DNA of 6,175 nucleotides from Thermoproteota archaeon (GCA_021158805.1 JAGGTZ010000128.1:1-6175), one strand, 5' to 3'. Positions 1-5,807 are shown, numbered from the stretch's first letter. Translations and numbers: made by a program. Notes: generated by a model not told the origin, from the letters alone.

Positions 1-327
1 GCGAGTGAGGAAAATGAGGGCCTGATGTCTAAAGTCAGTAACAGATTTGGTAGAGCGGCATACTTCATCATAGTAGATACAGAGGATGGGGAGATAAAGG
101 AATATAAGATAGAGAAGAATCCCGGGGCCGAGGCTAGAGGCGGGGCCGGGATAAAGGCTGTCCAGAAGTTGATAAATGAGGGCGTCAAAATAGCTGTAGC
201 AGGCTCCTTCGGACCGAATGCAATGACCGCTCTGGAGGAGACAGGTATAAAGCATGTGGAAATGAGTGGAGTTACTGTAGAGGAGGCTTTGAGAGAACTC
301 GAAGGAAGGGGTCTACTTAAATCATAG
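1..327 (+). CDS. NifX/NifB-C-like dinitrogenase Fe-Mo cofactor family protein (5' end cut by window edge)
   Basis: Small single-domain protein of the dinitrogenase iron-molybdenum cofactor biosynthesis family (NifX/NifY/NifB C-terminal type, RNase H-like fold). In nitrogen fixers these bind Fe-S or Fe-Mo cofactor precursors; in most archaea the role is unknown. The visible 108 residues contain the family landmarks: FGRAAYFIIVD near residues 16-26, NPGAEARGGAGI, and GSFGPNAMTAL. The first ATG in frame is at 25, but the frame is open back to base 1 and reads ASEENEGL before that Met. This matches the family's usual N-terminus (a first beta strand, then a S/D-E-N-x-G-L-x-S-K-V-S segment), so the real start is probably some five residues outside the window. 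The usual HFGRA motif has Arg in place of His. A TGA in another frame at 23-25 overlaps the ATG, so a separate upstream gene ending there cannot be fully excluded. The family call is strong; the cellular role is not known. Confidence 0.88.
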   Translation, partial: ASEENEGLMSKVSNRFGRAAYFIIVDTEDGEIKEYKIEKNPGAEARGGAGIKAVQKLINEGVKIAVAGSFGPNAMTALEETGIKHVEMSGVTVEEALRELEGRGLLKS

Positions 328-357
328 CTATTAGGTCGCTAGCTCGGCAGTAGACCC
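309..357 (+). other. Stem-loop spanning the stop codon of the NifX-like gene
   Basis: GGGTCTACT at 309-317 is the exact reverse complement of AGTAGACCC at 349-357, a 9-bp stem. Inside the loop, AGCTA at 326-330 pairs with TAGCT at 340-344. The left arm lies in the last codons and the right arm is about 20 bases past the stop. No T tract follows, so it is not a standard archaeal terminator; it could protect or process the mRNA 3' end. The pairing is seen directly; the function is inference. Confidence 0.4.
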
Positions 358-625
358 AGATTCGTAGAGGAGATAGCATCACCTAAGGGTATTTTCCATA
401 AAAGTGAGAATCTAGACTATACTAGGGCCATCTAGTGCTTGACATTTCCTTAATCGTCGAAAGAGAGTCGATTAGAGCTTGGCCATGAATCTGCAATGAT
501 CCGAAGATGTCATTTACAGTTTATCCTATTCCCTAGTTTATGGCCATTAATTTCCTAAATTTTCTATTATTCATTATCTTATTTTTTCCATTATGTTGAA
601 TGGAAAAGTAACTCCCAACGTTTAA

Positions 626-674
626 AGCTATACTTATCCTTCGGACTCGGGAAGTGGCGTAGTTAAGTATAGCT
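626..674 (+). repeat. 11-bp perfect inverted repeat (hairpin)
   Basis: AGCTATACTTA at 626-636 and its exact reverse complement TAAGTATAGCT at 664-674 enclose 27 bases. Within these, CTTC at 639-642 can pair with GAAG at 651-654. The symmetry is seen directly. It could be the body of a small RNA, a protein-binding dyad, or a remnant of a mobile-element end. It abuts the next hairpin with no gap. Confidence 0.5.
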
Positions 675-711
675 AAGACTGCCATATATTACATATAAAG
701 TCTTCCTTTTT
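675..711 (+). terminator. Hairpin followed by T5, terminator-like
   Basis: AAGACT at 675-680 pairs with AGTCTT at 699-704, and inside it TATAT at 685-689 pairs with ATATA at 693-697. CC and then TTTTT at 707-711 follow. A hairpin plus a T tract would suit the 3' end of a short plus-strand transcript, for example one containing the 626-674 hairpin. Archaeal termination depends mainly on the T tract, and T5 is modest, so this is tentative. Confidence 0.35.
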
Positions 712-744
712 AACACACGAGTGTATATCAAGTTTCATATTAAC

Positions 745-762
745 CCAAAAAGTTATATTATA
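745..762 (+). promoter_or_regulatory. Archaeal BRE/TATA promoter for the 792-3249 genes
   Basis: CCAAAAAG (745-752, BRE-like purine-rich element) is followed by TTATATTATA (753-762, TATA box). With the usual distance of about 25 bases, transcription would start near 780-784, giving a very short leader before the ATG at 792. The alternative AT-rich stretch at 684-698 lies in a hairpin loop and is too far upstream for a short leader. Confidence 0.55.
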
Positions 763-780
763 CCTCTATTGTTTTCCATA

Positions 781-787
781 GTGATCC
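781..787 (+). promoter_or_regulatory. Ribosome-binding site GTGATCC
   Basis: GTGATCC is complementary to the GGATCAC part of the conserved archaeal 16S rRNA 3' tail and ends four bases before the ATG at 792. It supports that start. It would sit at or near the 5' end of the mRNA if the TATA box at 753-762 is the one used. Confidence 0.5.
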
Positions 788-791
788 CACC

Positions 792-1814
792 ATGAGTAGG
801 GGTGCAGTTCTATTTTTGGTCCTATCATTCTTGCTTGTCTTCGGCTTCGTTTCGTTCCCATCCTTAGCTCAACAGAAAAAGGTAGTGGCCCTGGATGTAA
901 CTCCGGGTAGGGTTAAGGATCTTGATGCCGAGATAGGGCAGGAACAACTCGCGAAACTCGAGGATTACCTGAGATCGTGGGGATATGAAGTTAAAGAACT
1001 AACCTCTATAACTTCAGACAGTCTGAAAGGAGTTGATGTCCTCATCATAGGGAAGATGAAGGACTATAAGAGCGGCTTCAAGCCGGAGGAGATACAGGCC
1101 ATAGCTAGCTGGTTCAAACAGGGAGGTAAGCTCCTCTGGGTTGGCTCAGATTCAGACTATGTAGAACCTTACTTAAATCCTGAGGACACCTCCTTTAAGG
1201 CAGGAGAGCCTAATAAGATACTTGAGGCCATAGGTTCCTCTGTCAGGATTGATTACGCTAGCTTAGAGGATCCTGAGTCGAACGCCGGCGCGGCATATAG
1301 GGTTGTCAGCTACAAGGCCAACACCCAGGGATGGGCTGCTGAGATCACGAGTGGCGCATCTAAGGTACTATTCCATGGTCCTTCCGTCCTAGCTGGCTTC
1401 AAAGATGGGAAGTTCGTTCCCTTCGACGATGTTGTTGGAGATAATGTGGTCTGGCTTTACAGGAGTAGCGATAAGGGCACTATAGTCAGCCACGACGGAG
1501 TTGACCCGAAGGCCTATAATGTAGGGCAGACAGGTAGCTTCGTTGAAGCTGCAGCTGAGAAGATAGCAGTGGGTGGGAGTTACAGCAAGGTAATCATTAC
1601 AATAGAATCATTGCTAGGCGATAGGACCATAATAAATGAAGAGTATCATGGTGTAAAGCTTCAAGGCCCCACGTTCGTCAAGAACGCTCTAGCTTGGGGT
1701 ACCACGGTAGAGAGTGCAGGGCTGCCCATGGAGTGGATAATAGCCATAGTCGTCATAATAATCGTAGTCGTGATACTTGCGCTCCTCCTCGTGAAGAGGG
1801 GCAAAAAGTCCTAA
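792..1814 (+). CDS. Secreted, C-terminally membrane-anchored protein with GATase1/IFT52-like domain
   Basis: A 340-residue protein of unknown exact function. Residues 1-26 form a signal peptide (Arg at 3, long hydrophobic core, likely cleavage after SLA at 24-26). Residues about 31-120 look like the flavodoxin/GATase1-like fold seen in DUF4350, GldG and IFT52-type proteins: a strand VVALDV, a helix with LEDYLRSWGYEV, a strand with GVDVLIIGK, a helix after FKPEEIQAIASWF, then GGKLLWVG. A second alpha/beta part follows, with SKVIITIES and a conserved-looking GPTFVKNALAWGT near 292-304. Residues 315-334 form a single transmembrane helix, followed by the positive tail KRGKKS. The bulk would therefore lie outside the cell, tethered to the membrane. 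It is followed 31 bases later by a solute-binding protein gene in the same direction, which suggests an accessory role in an uptake system. No catalytic Cys-His pair of true amidotransferases is evident, so the fold is more likely structural or binding. The topology is well supported; the role is inferred. Confidence 0.82.
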   Translation: MSRGAVLFLVLSFLLVFGFVSFPSLAQQKKVVALDVTPGRVKDLDAEIGQEQLAKLEDYLRSWGYEVKELTSITSDSLKGVDVLIIGKMKDYKSGFKPEEIQAIASWFKQGGKLLWVGSDSDYVEPYLNPEDTSFKAGEPNKILEAIGSSVRIDYASLEDPESNAGAAYRVVSYKANTQGWAAEITSGASKVLFHGPSVLAGFKDGKFVPFDDVVGDNVVWLYRSSDKGTIVSHDGVDPKAYNVGQTGSFVEAAAEKIAVGGSYSKVIITIESLLGDRTIINEEYHGVKLQGPTFVKNALAWGTTVESAGLPMEWIIAIVVIIIVVVILALLLVKRGKKS

Positions 1815-1823
1815 CCCCCTCCC

Positions 1824-1828
1824 TTTTT
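1824..1828 (+). terminator. T5 tract between the two plus-strand genes
   Basis: A pyrimidine run after the stop codon ends in TTTTT just before the ribosome-binding site of the next gene. It could cause partial termination and so lower expression of the downstream gene, but the short gap still favours co-transcription. Confidence 0.25.
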
Positions 1829-1834
1829 AGCTAA

Positions 1835-1840
1835 GGTGAT
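1835..1840 (+). promoter_or_regulatory. Ribosome-binding site GGTGAT deciding a GTG start
   Basis: GGTGAT matches the archaeal anti-Shine-Dalgarno tail and lies five bases before GTG at 1846. It supports this GTG as the start. The reading frame from here gives a Met-Ser-Ala-Lys N-terminus directly before a hydrophobic anchor, as expected for an exported binding protein. Confidence 0.6.
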
Positions 1841-1845
1841 TTAGG

Positions 1846-3249
1846 GTGAGCGCTAAGGCGCTAATCGCCCTCCTAGTTATTGCGGTCGTGGTAGTGGCTG
1901 CGGCTTACCTCTTCCTCTCAGTACCTCAGCCCACGCAAACCACTACTAAGCCCTCCCCTGCTGGAATAGTGCTCAAAGTAATAACGAGACATGCTAGTGA
2001 GATACAACTGGCCACTAAAGAGCATTTCCTAACGTCAGACATAGCTAAGAAGTATAACATAACGGATATCCAGTTTTACAGCCCTCACGTGGCCCTGTGG
2101 AGAGACACCATTCTAAAACAAGAGGTTGATGTGGCCTGGGGTGGTGGTCCCGCGTTGTTCAACGAGCTAATAAGACAGGACCTCCTGGCCCCTATAACTG
2201 ACCCCCAAACGCTAAAGGTCGCTGAAGAGTTACCTGAAACAATTGGTGGCTCTGAGATAAGGCATTATGAGGATGGAAAACTCATGTGGGTCGCAGCTGC
2301 CATATCTTCCTTCGGATTCAGCGTCAACGAGCCGTTACTGGAGAAATATGGTCTACCAGAGCCAAAGAAGTGGGAGGATCTAGCTAGCCCTGAGATGGCA
2401 AAAATACTCCCCAAGCCTGCAATATCATTCGCTAGGGCACTAACATCCACATCACACACTAGGATATATCAGATAATACTCCAGAAGTTCGGCTGGGAGA
2501 AGGGATGGGAGATCCTCACAAGGATAGCAGCTAATGGGAGGCCTTACGGTGGTTCTGTCGAAGCCTTAACAGCCGTGGAGACAGGAGAAACACCCATAGG
2601 TATAATGATCGACTTCTATGGCTATGGCGCCCAAATAGAGTTCCCCGGCTTGAAGTATATACTGCCCTACAACGAGTCTATAGTCAATGGAGACCCGATT
2701 GCCCTGCTGAAGACTTCAAAGCATCCTGAAGCAGCTCAGGCCTTTATAGGGTGGGTTCTTTCCGTCAATGGCCAGAAGATCTGGCTAGATAGGAAGATAA
2801 ACAGGATGCCCGTGAGATCTGATGTCTTTGACACACCAGAGGGCAAGAACAGATCGGATCTAAAGAAAGCCTATGAGATGACGGTCAACAACATAGGCAT
2901 CCCCTTCGATGAGAAACTAGCTACTGACATACTGTTCTCACTGAAGTACTACTTCGATTCGGTTCTCTGCGATCCTCATGATCAGCTGGTTAAGACATGG
3001 GGTAAGCTCGTAAAGGCCCTTCATAAGGGAAAGATCTCCCAATCCGAGTTCGAGGAATTCTCTAAGAGACTAGGAGAGCCCATCACTTGGACTGAGGATG
3101 GTAAGCAGGTTAAATTCACCCTTGAATATGCTAAGTCAATCAATGAGGAGATGAGAGATACTACCTTCGCCAACAAGATGCAGAGGATATGGAGGCAAGC
3201 TGCTGTAGAGCGATATGAGAAACTCTACAAGGAGATACCCGATCCCTAA
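1846..3249 (+). CDS. Membrane-anchored ABC-type extracellular solute-binding protein (Fe3+/AfuA-like, COG1840 type)
   Basis: A 467-residue extracellular solute-binding protein that should capture a substrate outside the cell and deliver it to an ABC permease. Residues 4-25 form an N-terminal hydrophobic anchor, followed by a Thr/Pro-rich linker at about 27-39, a common archaeal tethering design. The binding fold starts at VLKVITRHAS (42-51). Family features include the strand VDVAWGGGPALFNEL (94-108), LLAPI (113-117), the hinge segment SSFGFSVNEPLLEKYGLPEPKKWEDLASPEM (about 154-184), GSVEALTAVETGETPIGI (236-253), and the HPEAAQAFIGWVLS helix (293-306). These resemble iron(III)/2-aminoethylphosphonate/thiamine-type binding proteins, but the ligand cannot be read from sequence. 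The region after about residue 330 is a long helical C-terminal extension compared with typical AfuA-like proteins. It starts with GTG and probably shares a transcript with the anchored protein before it. No permease or ATPase gene follows; the next gene is convergent. Family confidence is high; the substrate is unknown. Confidence 0.88.
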   Translation: MSAKALIALLVIAVVVVAAAYLFLSVPQPTQTTTKPSPAGIVLKVITRHASEIQLATKEHFLTSDIAKKYNITDIQFYSPHVALWRDTILKQEVDVAWGGGPALFNELIRQDLLAPITDPQTLKVAEELPETIGGSEIRHYEDGKLMWVAAAISSFGFSVNEPLLEKYGLPEPKKWEDLASPEMAKILPKPAISFARALTSTSHTRIYQIILQKFGWEKGWEILTRIAANGRPYGGSVEALTAVETGETPIGIMIDFYGYGAQIEFPGLKYILPYNESIVNGDPIALLKTSKHPEAAQAFIGWVLSVNGQKIWLDRKINRMPVRSDVFDTPEGKNRSDLKKAYEMTVNNIGIPFDEKLATDILFSLKYYFDSVLCDPHDQLVKTWGKLVKALHKGKISQSEFEEFSKRLGEPITWTEDGKQVKFTLEYAKSINEEMRDTTFANKMQRIWRQAAVERYEKLYKEIPDP

Positions 3250-3263
3250 CCCTCTTACCGAAA

Positions 3264-3268
3264 TTTTT
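3264..3268 (+). terminator. T5 tract after the solute-binding protein gene
   Basis: TTTTT starts 15 bases after the stop codon, in the convergent gap. A short T tract at this place fits archaeal plus-strand termination before the opposing phosphatase gene. Confidence 0.4.
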
Positions 3269-3277
3269 CTCAAGGAA

Positions 3278-3341
3278 CCGATCATCCCAAGGGTTGGAAG
3301 GCCTCTAGAGGGAACCTATCCTGCTTCACTAATATGATCGG
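3278..3341. repeat. Nested inverted repeats in the convergent gene junction
   Basis: CCGATCAT at 3278-3285 is the reverse complement of ATGATCGG at 3334-3341. Between them lies the perfect 10-bp palindrome CCTCTAGAGG at 3302-3311. The outer right arm is inside the 3' end of the minus-strand phosphatase gene, whose stop is at 3316-3318. The structure could act on RNAs from both directions, for instance as a 3'-end barrier; this is inference. Confidence 0.35.
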
Positions 3342-3807
3342 AGGTGGGCTTTTCCCTGATATAGCTGGAGTAGAACCAAACGGTATCATACTGCTGCTGT
3401 GTCTCGATAGAACAAGGTCTCTTAGATCTGAGTTCATCAATAGCTTCAGCTGGACCCATCCCTTTTGAAACCAGATAAGCGGCGAGCACAGTTCCCGTCC
3501 TGCCGCAGCCCATAAGGCAGTGGACTAGGATCTTCTCCTTCCTTTTCACATGAGTCCATATTATATCTATTATCCTCGCAAGCTCCTCGATAGGAGGAGC
3601 TGATAGCCCCTCTACTGGCAATGTGTAGTTCTTGATACCCAGCTGCTTCAGCTTCTCTTTAACGTCCTGAGTTAGGGGTACGAGGGATATTACGGCCTTT
3701 ATCCCCTTCTTATGGAGCCACTCTACCTCCTCCGGGCTATATATGTATGCTGAGCCTGCTACATACTCATCGATGAAGGAGAAATTGGATGGCCTCTTCA
3801 CGGTCAT
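3316..3807 (-). CDS. Cys-based protein phosphatase (dual-specificity / archaeal PTP type)
   Basis: Small cysteine-based phosphatase that should hydrolyse phosphotyrosine or phosphoserine/threonine, or another phosphate ester, in the cytoplasm. The signature HCLMGCGRTG (the HCx5R P-loop) gives the catalytic Cys and Arg. Downstream, AIDELRSKRP and SIETQQQYDTVWFY match the family's C-terminal helices and Q-loop. Its length fits stand-alone archaeal PTPs such as those of Sulfolobus and Thermococcus. Two starts are possible. The ATG at 3807 overlaps the stop of the upstream permease gene as ATGA, the usual sign of translational coupling, and I chose it (163 residues). An in-frame ATG at 3816 would add three residues. 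Neither has a clear Shine-Dalgarno. Oddity: the segment LPVEGLSAPP lies where relatives carry the general-acid Asp (P-x-x-D), and here that site is Gly with a Glu just before it. Activity may be altered or use another acid. Coupling to the permease suggests a shared role, possibly in signalling or phosphate handling. Confidence 0.88.
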   Translation of the reverse strand: MTVKRPSNFSFIDEYVAGSAYIYSPEEVEWLHKKGIKAVISLVPLTQDVKEKLKQLGIKNYTLPVEGLSAPPIEELARIIDIIWTHVKRKEKILVHCLMGCGRTGTVLAAYLVSKGMGPAEAIDELRSKRPCSIETQQQYDTVWFYSSYIREKPTSDHISEAG

Positions 3808-5621
3808 ACCGGCCATGCCATATGCTTGAACGCTATAACCCTTAGCACATCAGATGCGTCCTCTACAGCATCTATCATATTCTCAAATAGCTCTATAAAG
3901 TCCCTTAAATTCATCAAAGAAACTATATCTATTCTGTCCTGGGCCTCTACCAACTTCTCCATAGCTTTCTGGTGTAGTTCGTCGAATATGGATTCAAGCG
4001 AGTCTATTTCACTTACTAGCTTCAGCGAGGTTTCCACATCGTCCCTTATGCTTATAACAGCTTTATAGAGCCTATTGGAAATCCATATAGATACATCAGC
4101 CATTTCCTCCATGAGTTCTCTAAGTTCAATGGGTATATTTTCCGGATCTAGCGTATGGAGCCTCCTCGATGCACCTAATGCGAAAGAAGCTATTCTATCT
4201 ATCCTCCCCACTAGACGGGCGAAATCTGCCTTATCGTGCCCCGATAAACTACTCAGCCAGAGCTGCCTATCTATCACCAATCTCAAATCATCAGCCTCAT
4301 TTTCGTACTCCTTAACCTTCTGAAAAACTTCCTCGTCTCTTTTTCCTCTAGAATAGCTCCTAACCATTGTTGTGAAGCTATGAACTGAGGAGATAACCAT
4401 CTCGGTATGCTTTAACACAACATCAAAAGCAGGCCAGAAAGGCCTTGTCTCCTTCATCAGGAATATAACAAGTGCTCCTACGGTTAGTAGAAACGCTGTG
4501 ATAGTAAAAACTCCATCATAACCATAGAACTCCCCAATAACTCCCAAGGAGAGGGCTCCGGTCATGTAACCAAAGTCTCTGAAGGAAGTGTAGAGACCCA
4601 TAGATCTCCCCCTAACTACAGGAGGAGCTGCATCTGCAGATATTGCCGGGAGTATGGGGTAGTATAGACCGACTCCTAGGCCCATCATAACAGATAATAT
4701 CGAGAGCTGAAACGGTCTCGTGAAATAATGGAGGAGATATATAGCTAGGGCTTTGGTAGAAAGACCCAAGAATATGAGGACCCTTCTTCCAAAGACATCG
4801 GATATCCTCCCCGAGAAAGGCATTAGTACAGCCCAGGTGAGGGTGTTAAGACCTTGAACGAGGCCTATTTGGAACTCGTCAAAGCCAAGAGTGAGTAAGT
4901 AGAGGGGTAGCAAGCCCCACACTAGAGCGTCAGAGAGCTGAGCTACATGTCCCAATAGGTAGGTGAGCCTAAGGGTGGCACTCCTGAGACACATAGAATA
5001 GGCCTGTGTCGTCGGTATTTCCTCCATTTCAACGCCTTCTTCCACTTTTTCTCTAGTTTCAGAGATACCTGCTAGTGAGAGAATGAAAGCTAGAACCGAG
5101 GCCATTAAAGTTATGTAAAAAGCAGTAGGTATGTTCCTCAGACGAGATACATATCCTCCTAGAACAGATCCGATCGTGTAGCCGCCGTAAACCGAGCTTT
5201 CCATGATCCCTAAACTAAGCCCGTGCCTCTCCCTCCCCCCTATATCGGATAGAATTATCATTACGCCGGAATCAATAAGCCCCTGGCTCCACCCCATGAG
5301 GAGTGTGGATAGGACAATAGTTAGGACGTCCTTGCTAGAGATTAGGACGGATATACCTATTAGGAATATTGATGCTCCAATCACGACCGCTACCTTCCTT
5401 CCCAGCCTATCAGCTAAGTAACCAGCCAGCAAGTCAGCGATCCCTTTGAACATTCCGAAGGATAGTATAGGCAGGAGTACCACGAAGAGATAGGTATATG
5501 TGTGTTGAACGAATCCACTTGTGTAGAGAGGGAGTACTGTCCTCTGAACTCCCATGCCCGTGCCTATGGAGAGCACTGTAACTATTGCTGAAACCATTAC
5601 CCTCCTTACTTTCTCATTCAT
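3804..5621 (-). CDS. Major facilitator superfamily permease fused to a C-terminal DUF47/PhoU-like domain
   Basis: A 605-residue two-part protein. Residues about 8-390 are an MFS permease with the usual two six-helix halves. The loop 2-3 motif is visible in both: GYLADRLGRK at 67-76 and GRISDVFGRR at 271-280. The acidic stretch at about 188-202 is the central cytoplasmic loop. Residues about 400-600 are soluble, helical and rich in charged heptads. They resemble DUF47 (COG1392), the PhoU-like family that normally accompanies PiT phosphate transporters. PhoU-type ExxxD metal-binding motifs appear at E440-D444, E580-D584 and E587-D591, the last two in the typical ENMIDAVEDASDVL context. The fusion suggests a permease gated or sensed by its PhoU-like tail; phosphate or another anion is a plausible but unproven substrate. 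A phosphatase gene follows with an ATGA overlap. The chosen ATG has no Shine-Dalgarno but has a TATA-like box about 30 bases upstream, consistent with a leaderless mRNA. An alternative ATG at 5597 (residue 9) is preceded by AGGAGG (5601-5606) at short spacing. Confidence 0.85.
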   Translation of the reverse strand: MNEKVRRVMVSAIVTVLSIGTGMGVQRTVLPLYTSGFVQHTYTYLFVVLLPILSFGMFKGIADLLAGYLADRLGRKVAVVIGASIFLIGISVLISSKDVLTIVLSTLLMGWSQGLIDSGVMIILSDIGGRERHGLSLGIMESSVYGGYTIGSVLGGYVSRLRNIPTAFYITLMASVLAFILSLAGISETREKVEEGVEMEEIPTTQAYSMCLRSATLRLTYLLGHVAQLSDALVWGLLPLYLLTLGFDEFQIGLVQGLNTLTWAVLMPFSGRISDVFGRRVLIFLGLSTKALAIYLLHYFTRPFQLSILSVMMGLGVGLYYPILPAISADAAPPVVRGRSMGLYTSFRDFGYMTGALSLGVIGEFYGYDGVFTITAFLLTVGALVIFLMKETRPFWPAFDVVLKHTEMVISSVHSFTTMVRSYSRGKRDEEVFQKVKEYENEADDLRLVIDRQLWLSSLSGHDKADFARLVGRIDRIASFALGASRRLHTLDPENIPIELRELMEEMADVSIWISNRLYKAVISIRDDVETSLKLVSEIDSLESIFDELHQKAMEKLVEAQDRIDIVSLMNLRDFIELFENMIDAVEDASDVLRVIAFKHMAWPV

Positions 5622-5647
5622 CTAGGACAGATTCCTTAACCGACTAA

Positions 5648-5657
5648 TTAAGTTAAA
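5648..5657 (-). promoter_or_regulatory. TATA-like box for the permease-phosphatase operon
   Basis: Read on the minus strand, TTTAACTTAA is centred about 31 bases before the ATG at 5621, which would place the transcription start at or a few bases before the start codon. A competing TATA-like AATATA lies at 5669-5674 and would give a leader of about 25 bases. I cannot tell which is used. Confidence 0.35.
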
Positions 5658-5676
5658 GTTCTCGGGCCTATATTGT

Positions 5677-5705
5677 GTGATGCGTCAATTTCGGATATCC
5701 ATCAC
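5677..5705. promoter_or_regulatory. 6-N17-6 dyad, candidate operator for the NikR-like regulator
   Basis: GTGATG at 5677-5682 and its reverse complement CATCAC at 5700-5705 are separated by 17 bases. The spacing is close to the 6-N16-6 form of the E. coli NikR operator (GTATGA-N16-TCATAC). It lies between the NikR-like gene and the permease gene, just upstream of the possible TATA element at 5669-5674. A factor bound here could block TBP/TFB. The symmetry is seen; the operator role is inference. Confidence 0.35.
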
Positions 5706-5807
5706 CTGTCATTTATTGTTAAGGACCACTGAGAGGATGTAAGGATGTTCTATAGGTGAGATAGTTTATTTAAGCCTCTGGCTCTCCAGCTCTTCACTAA
5801 TTTAGAG

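Larger units (their letters stand above)
328..791. other. 464-bp intergenic region without a credible protein gene
   Basis: I find no convincing protein or tRNA gene here. It holds the right arm of the 309-357 stem, a weak nested inverted repeat (GGCCA 426-430 with TGGCC 480-484, enclosing TAATCG 451-456 with CGATTA 469-474), an AT-rich pyrimidine tract around 545-595, two adjacent hairpins ending in T5 (626-711), and the promoter and ribosome-binding site of the gene starting at 792. The octamer TTTTCCAT occurs three times (392, 584, 772). Its length is large compared with the other gaps in the window (31, 66 and 186 bp), and the hairpin series suggests an unannotated RNA or a regulatory leader. 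Confidence 0.6.

Noticed and set aside
334..366. tRNA-like D-arm string (TAGCTCGGCAGTAGA) past the NifX-like gene
   Set aside because: No matching acceptor stem, anticodon arm or T-loop (GGTTCGAATCC-like) follows, so it is not a tRNA gene. The bases are better explained by the 309-357 stem-loop.
540..599. 19-codon hydrophobic ORF (starts MAINFLNFLL) in the intergenic region
   Set aside because: No ribosome-binding site, and the hydrophobicity follows from the T-rich tract it lies in; probably chance.
2265..2459. 64-residue minus-strand ORF inside the solute-binding protein gene
   Set aside because: It lies fully antisense to a well-supported coding region and has no recognisable features.
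3826..4323. Two Ser-rich plus-strand ORFs opposite the DUF47-like part
   Set aside because: Ser-rich antisense shadows of the helical, charged domain on the minus strand; no independent support.
5203..5421. 72-residue plus-strand ORF opposite the permease N-terminal half
   Set aside because: Antisense shadow of transmembrane coding sequence with no start signals.
5667..5711. Short minus-strand ORF and possible C/D box RNA around GGTGATGG
   Set aside because: The 14-codon ORF has no ribosome-binding site. The C-box-like TGATGG has no CTGA D box at a suitable distance. The dyad explains the symmetry better.
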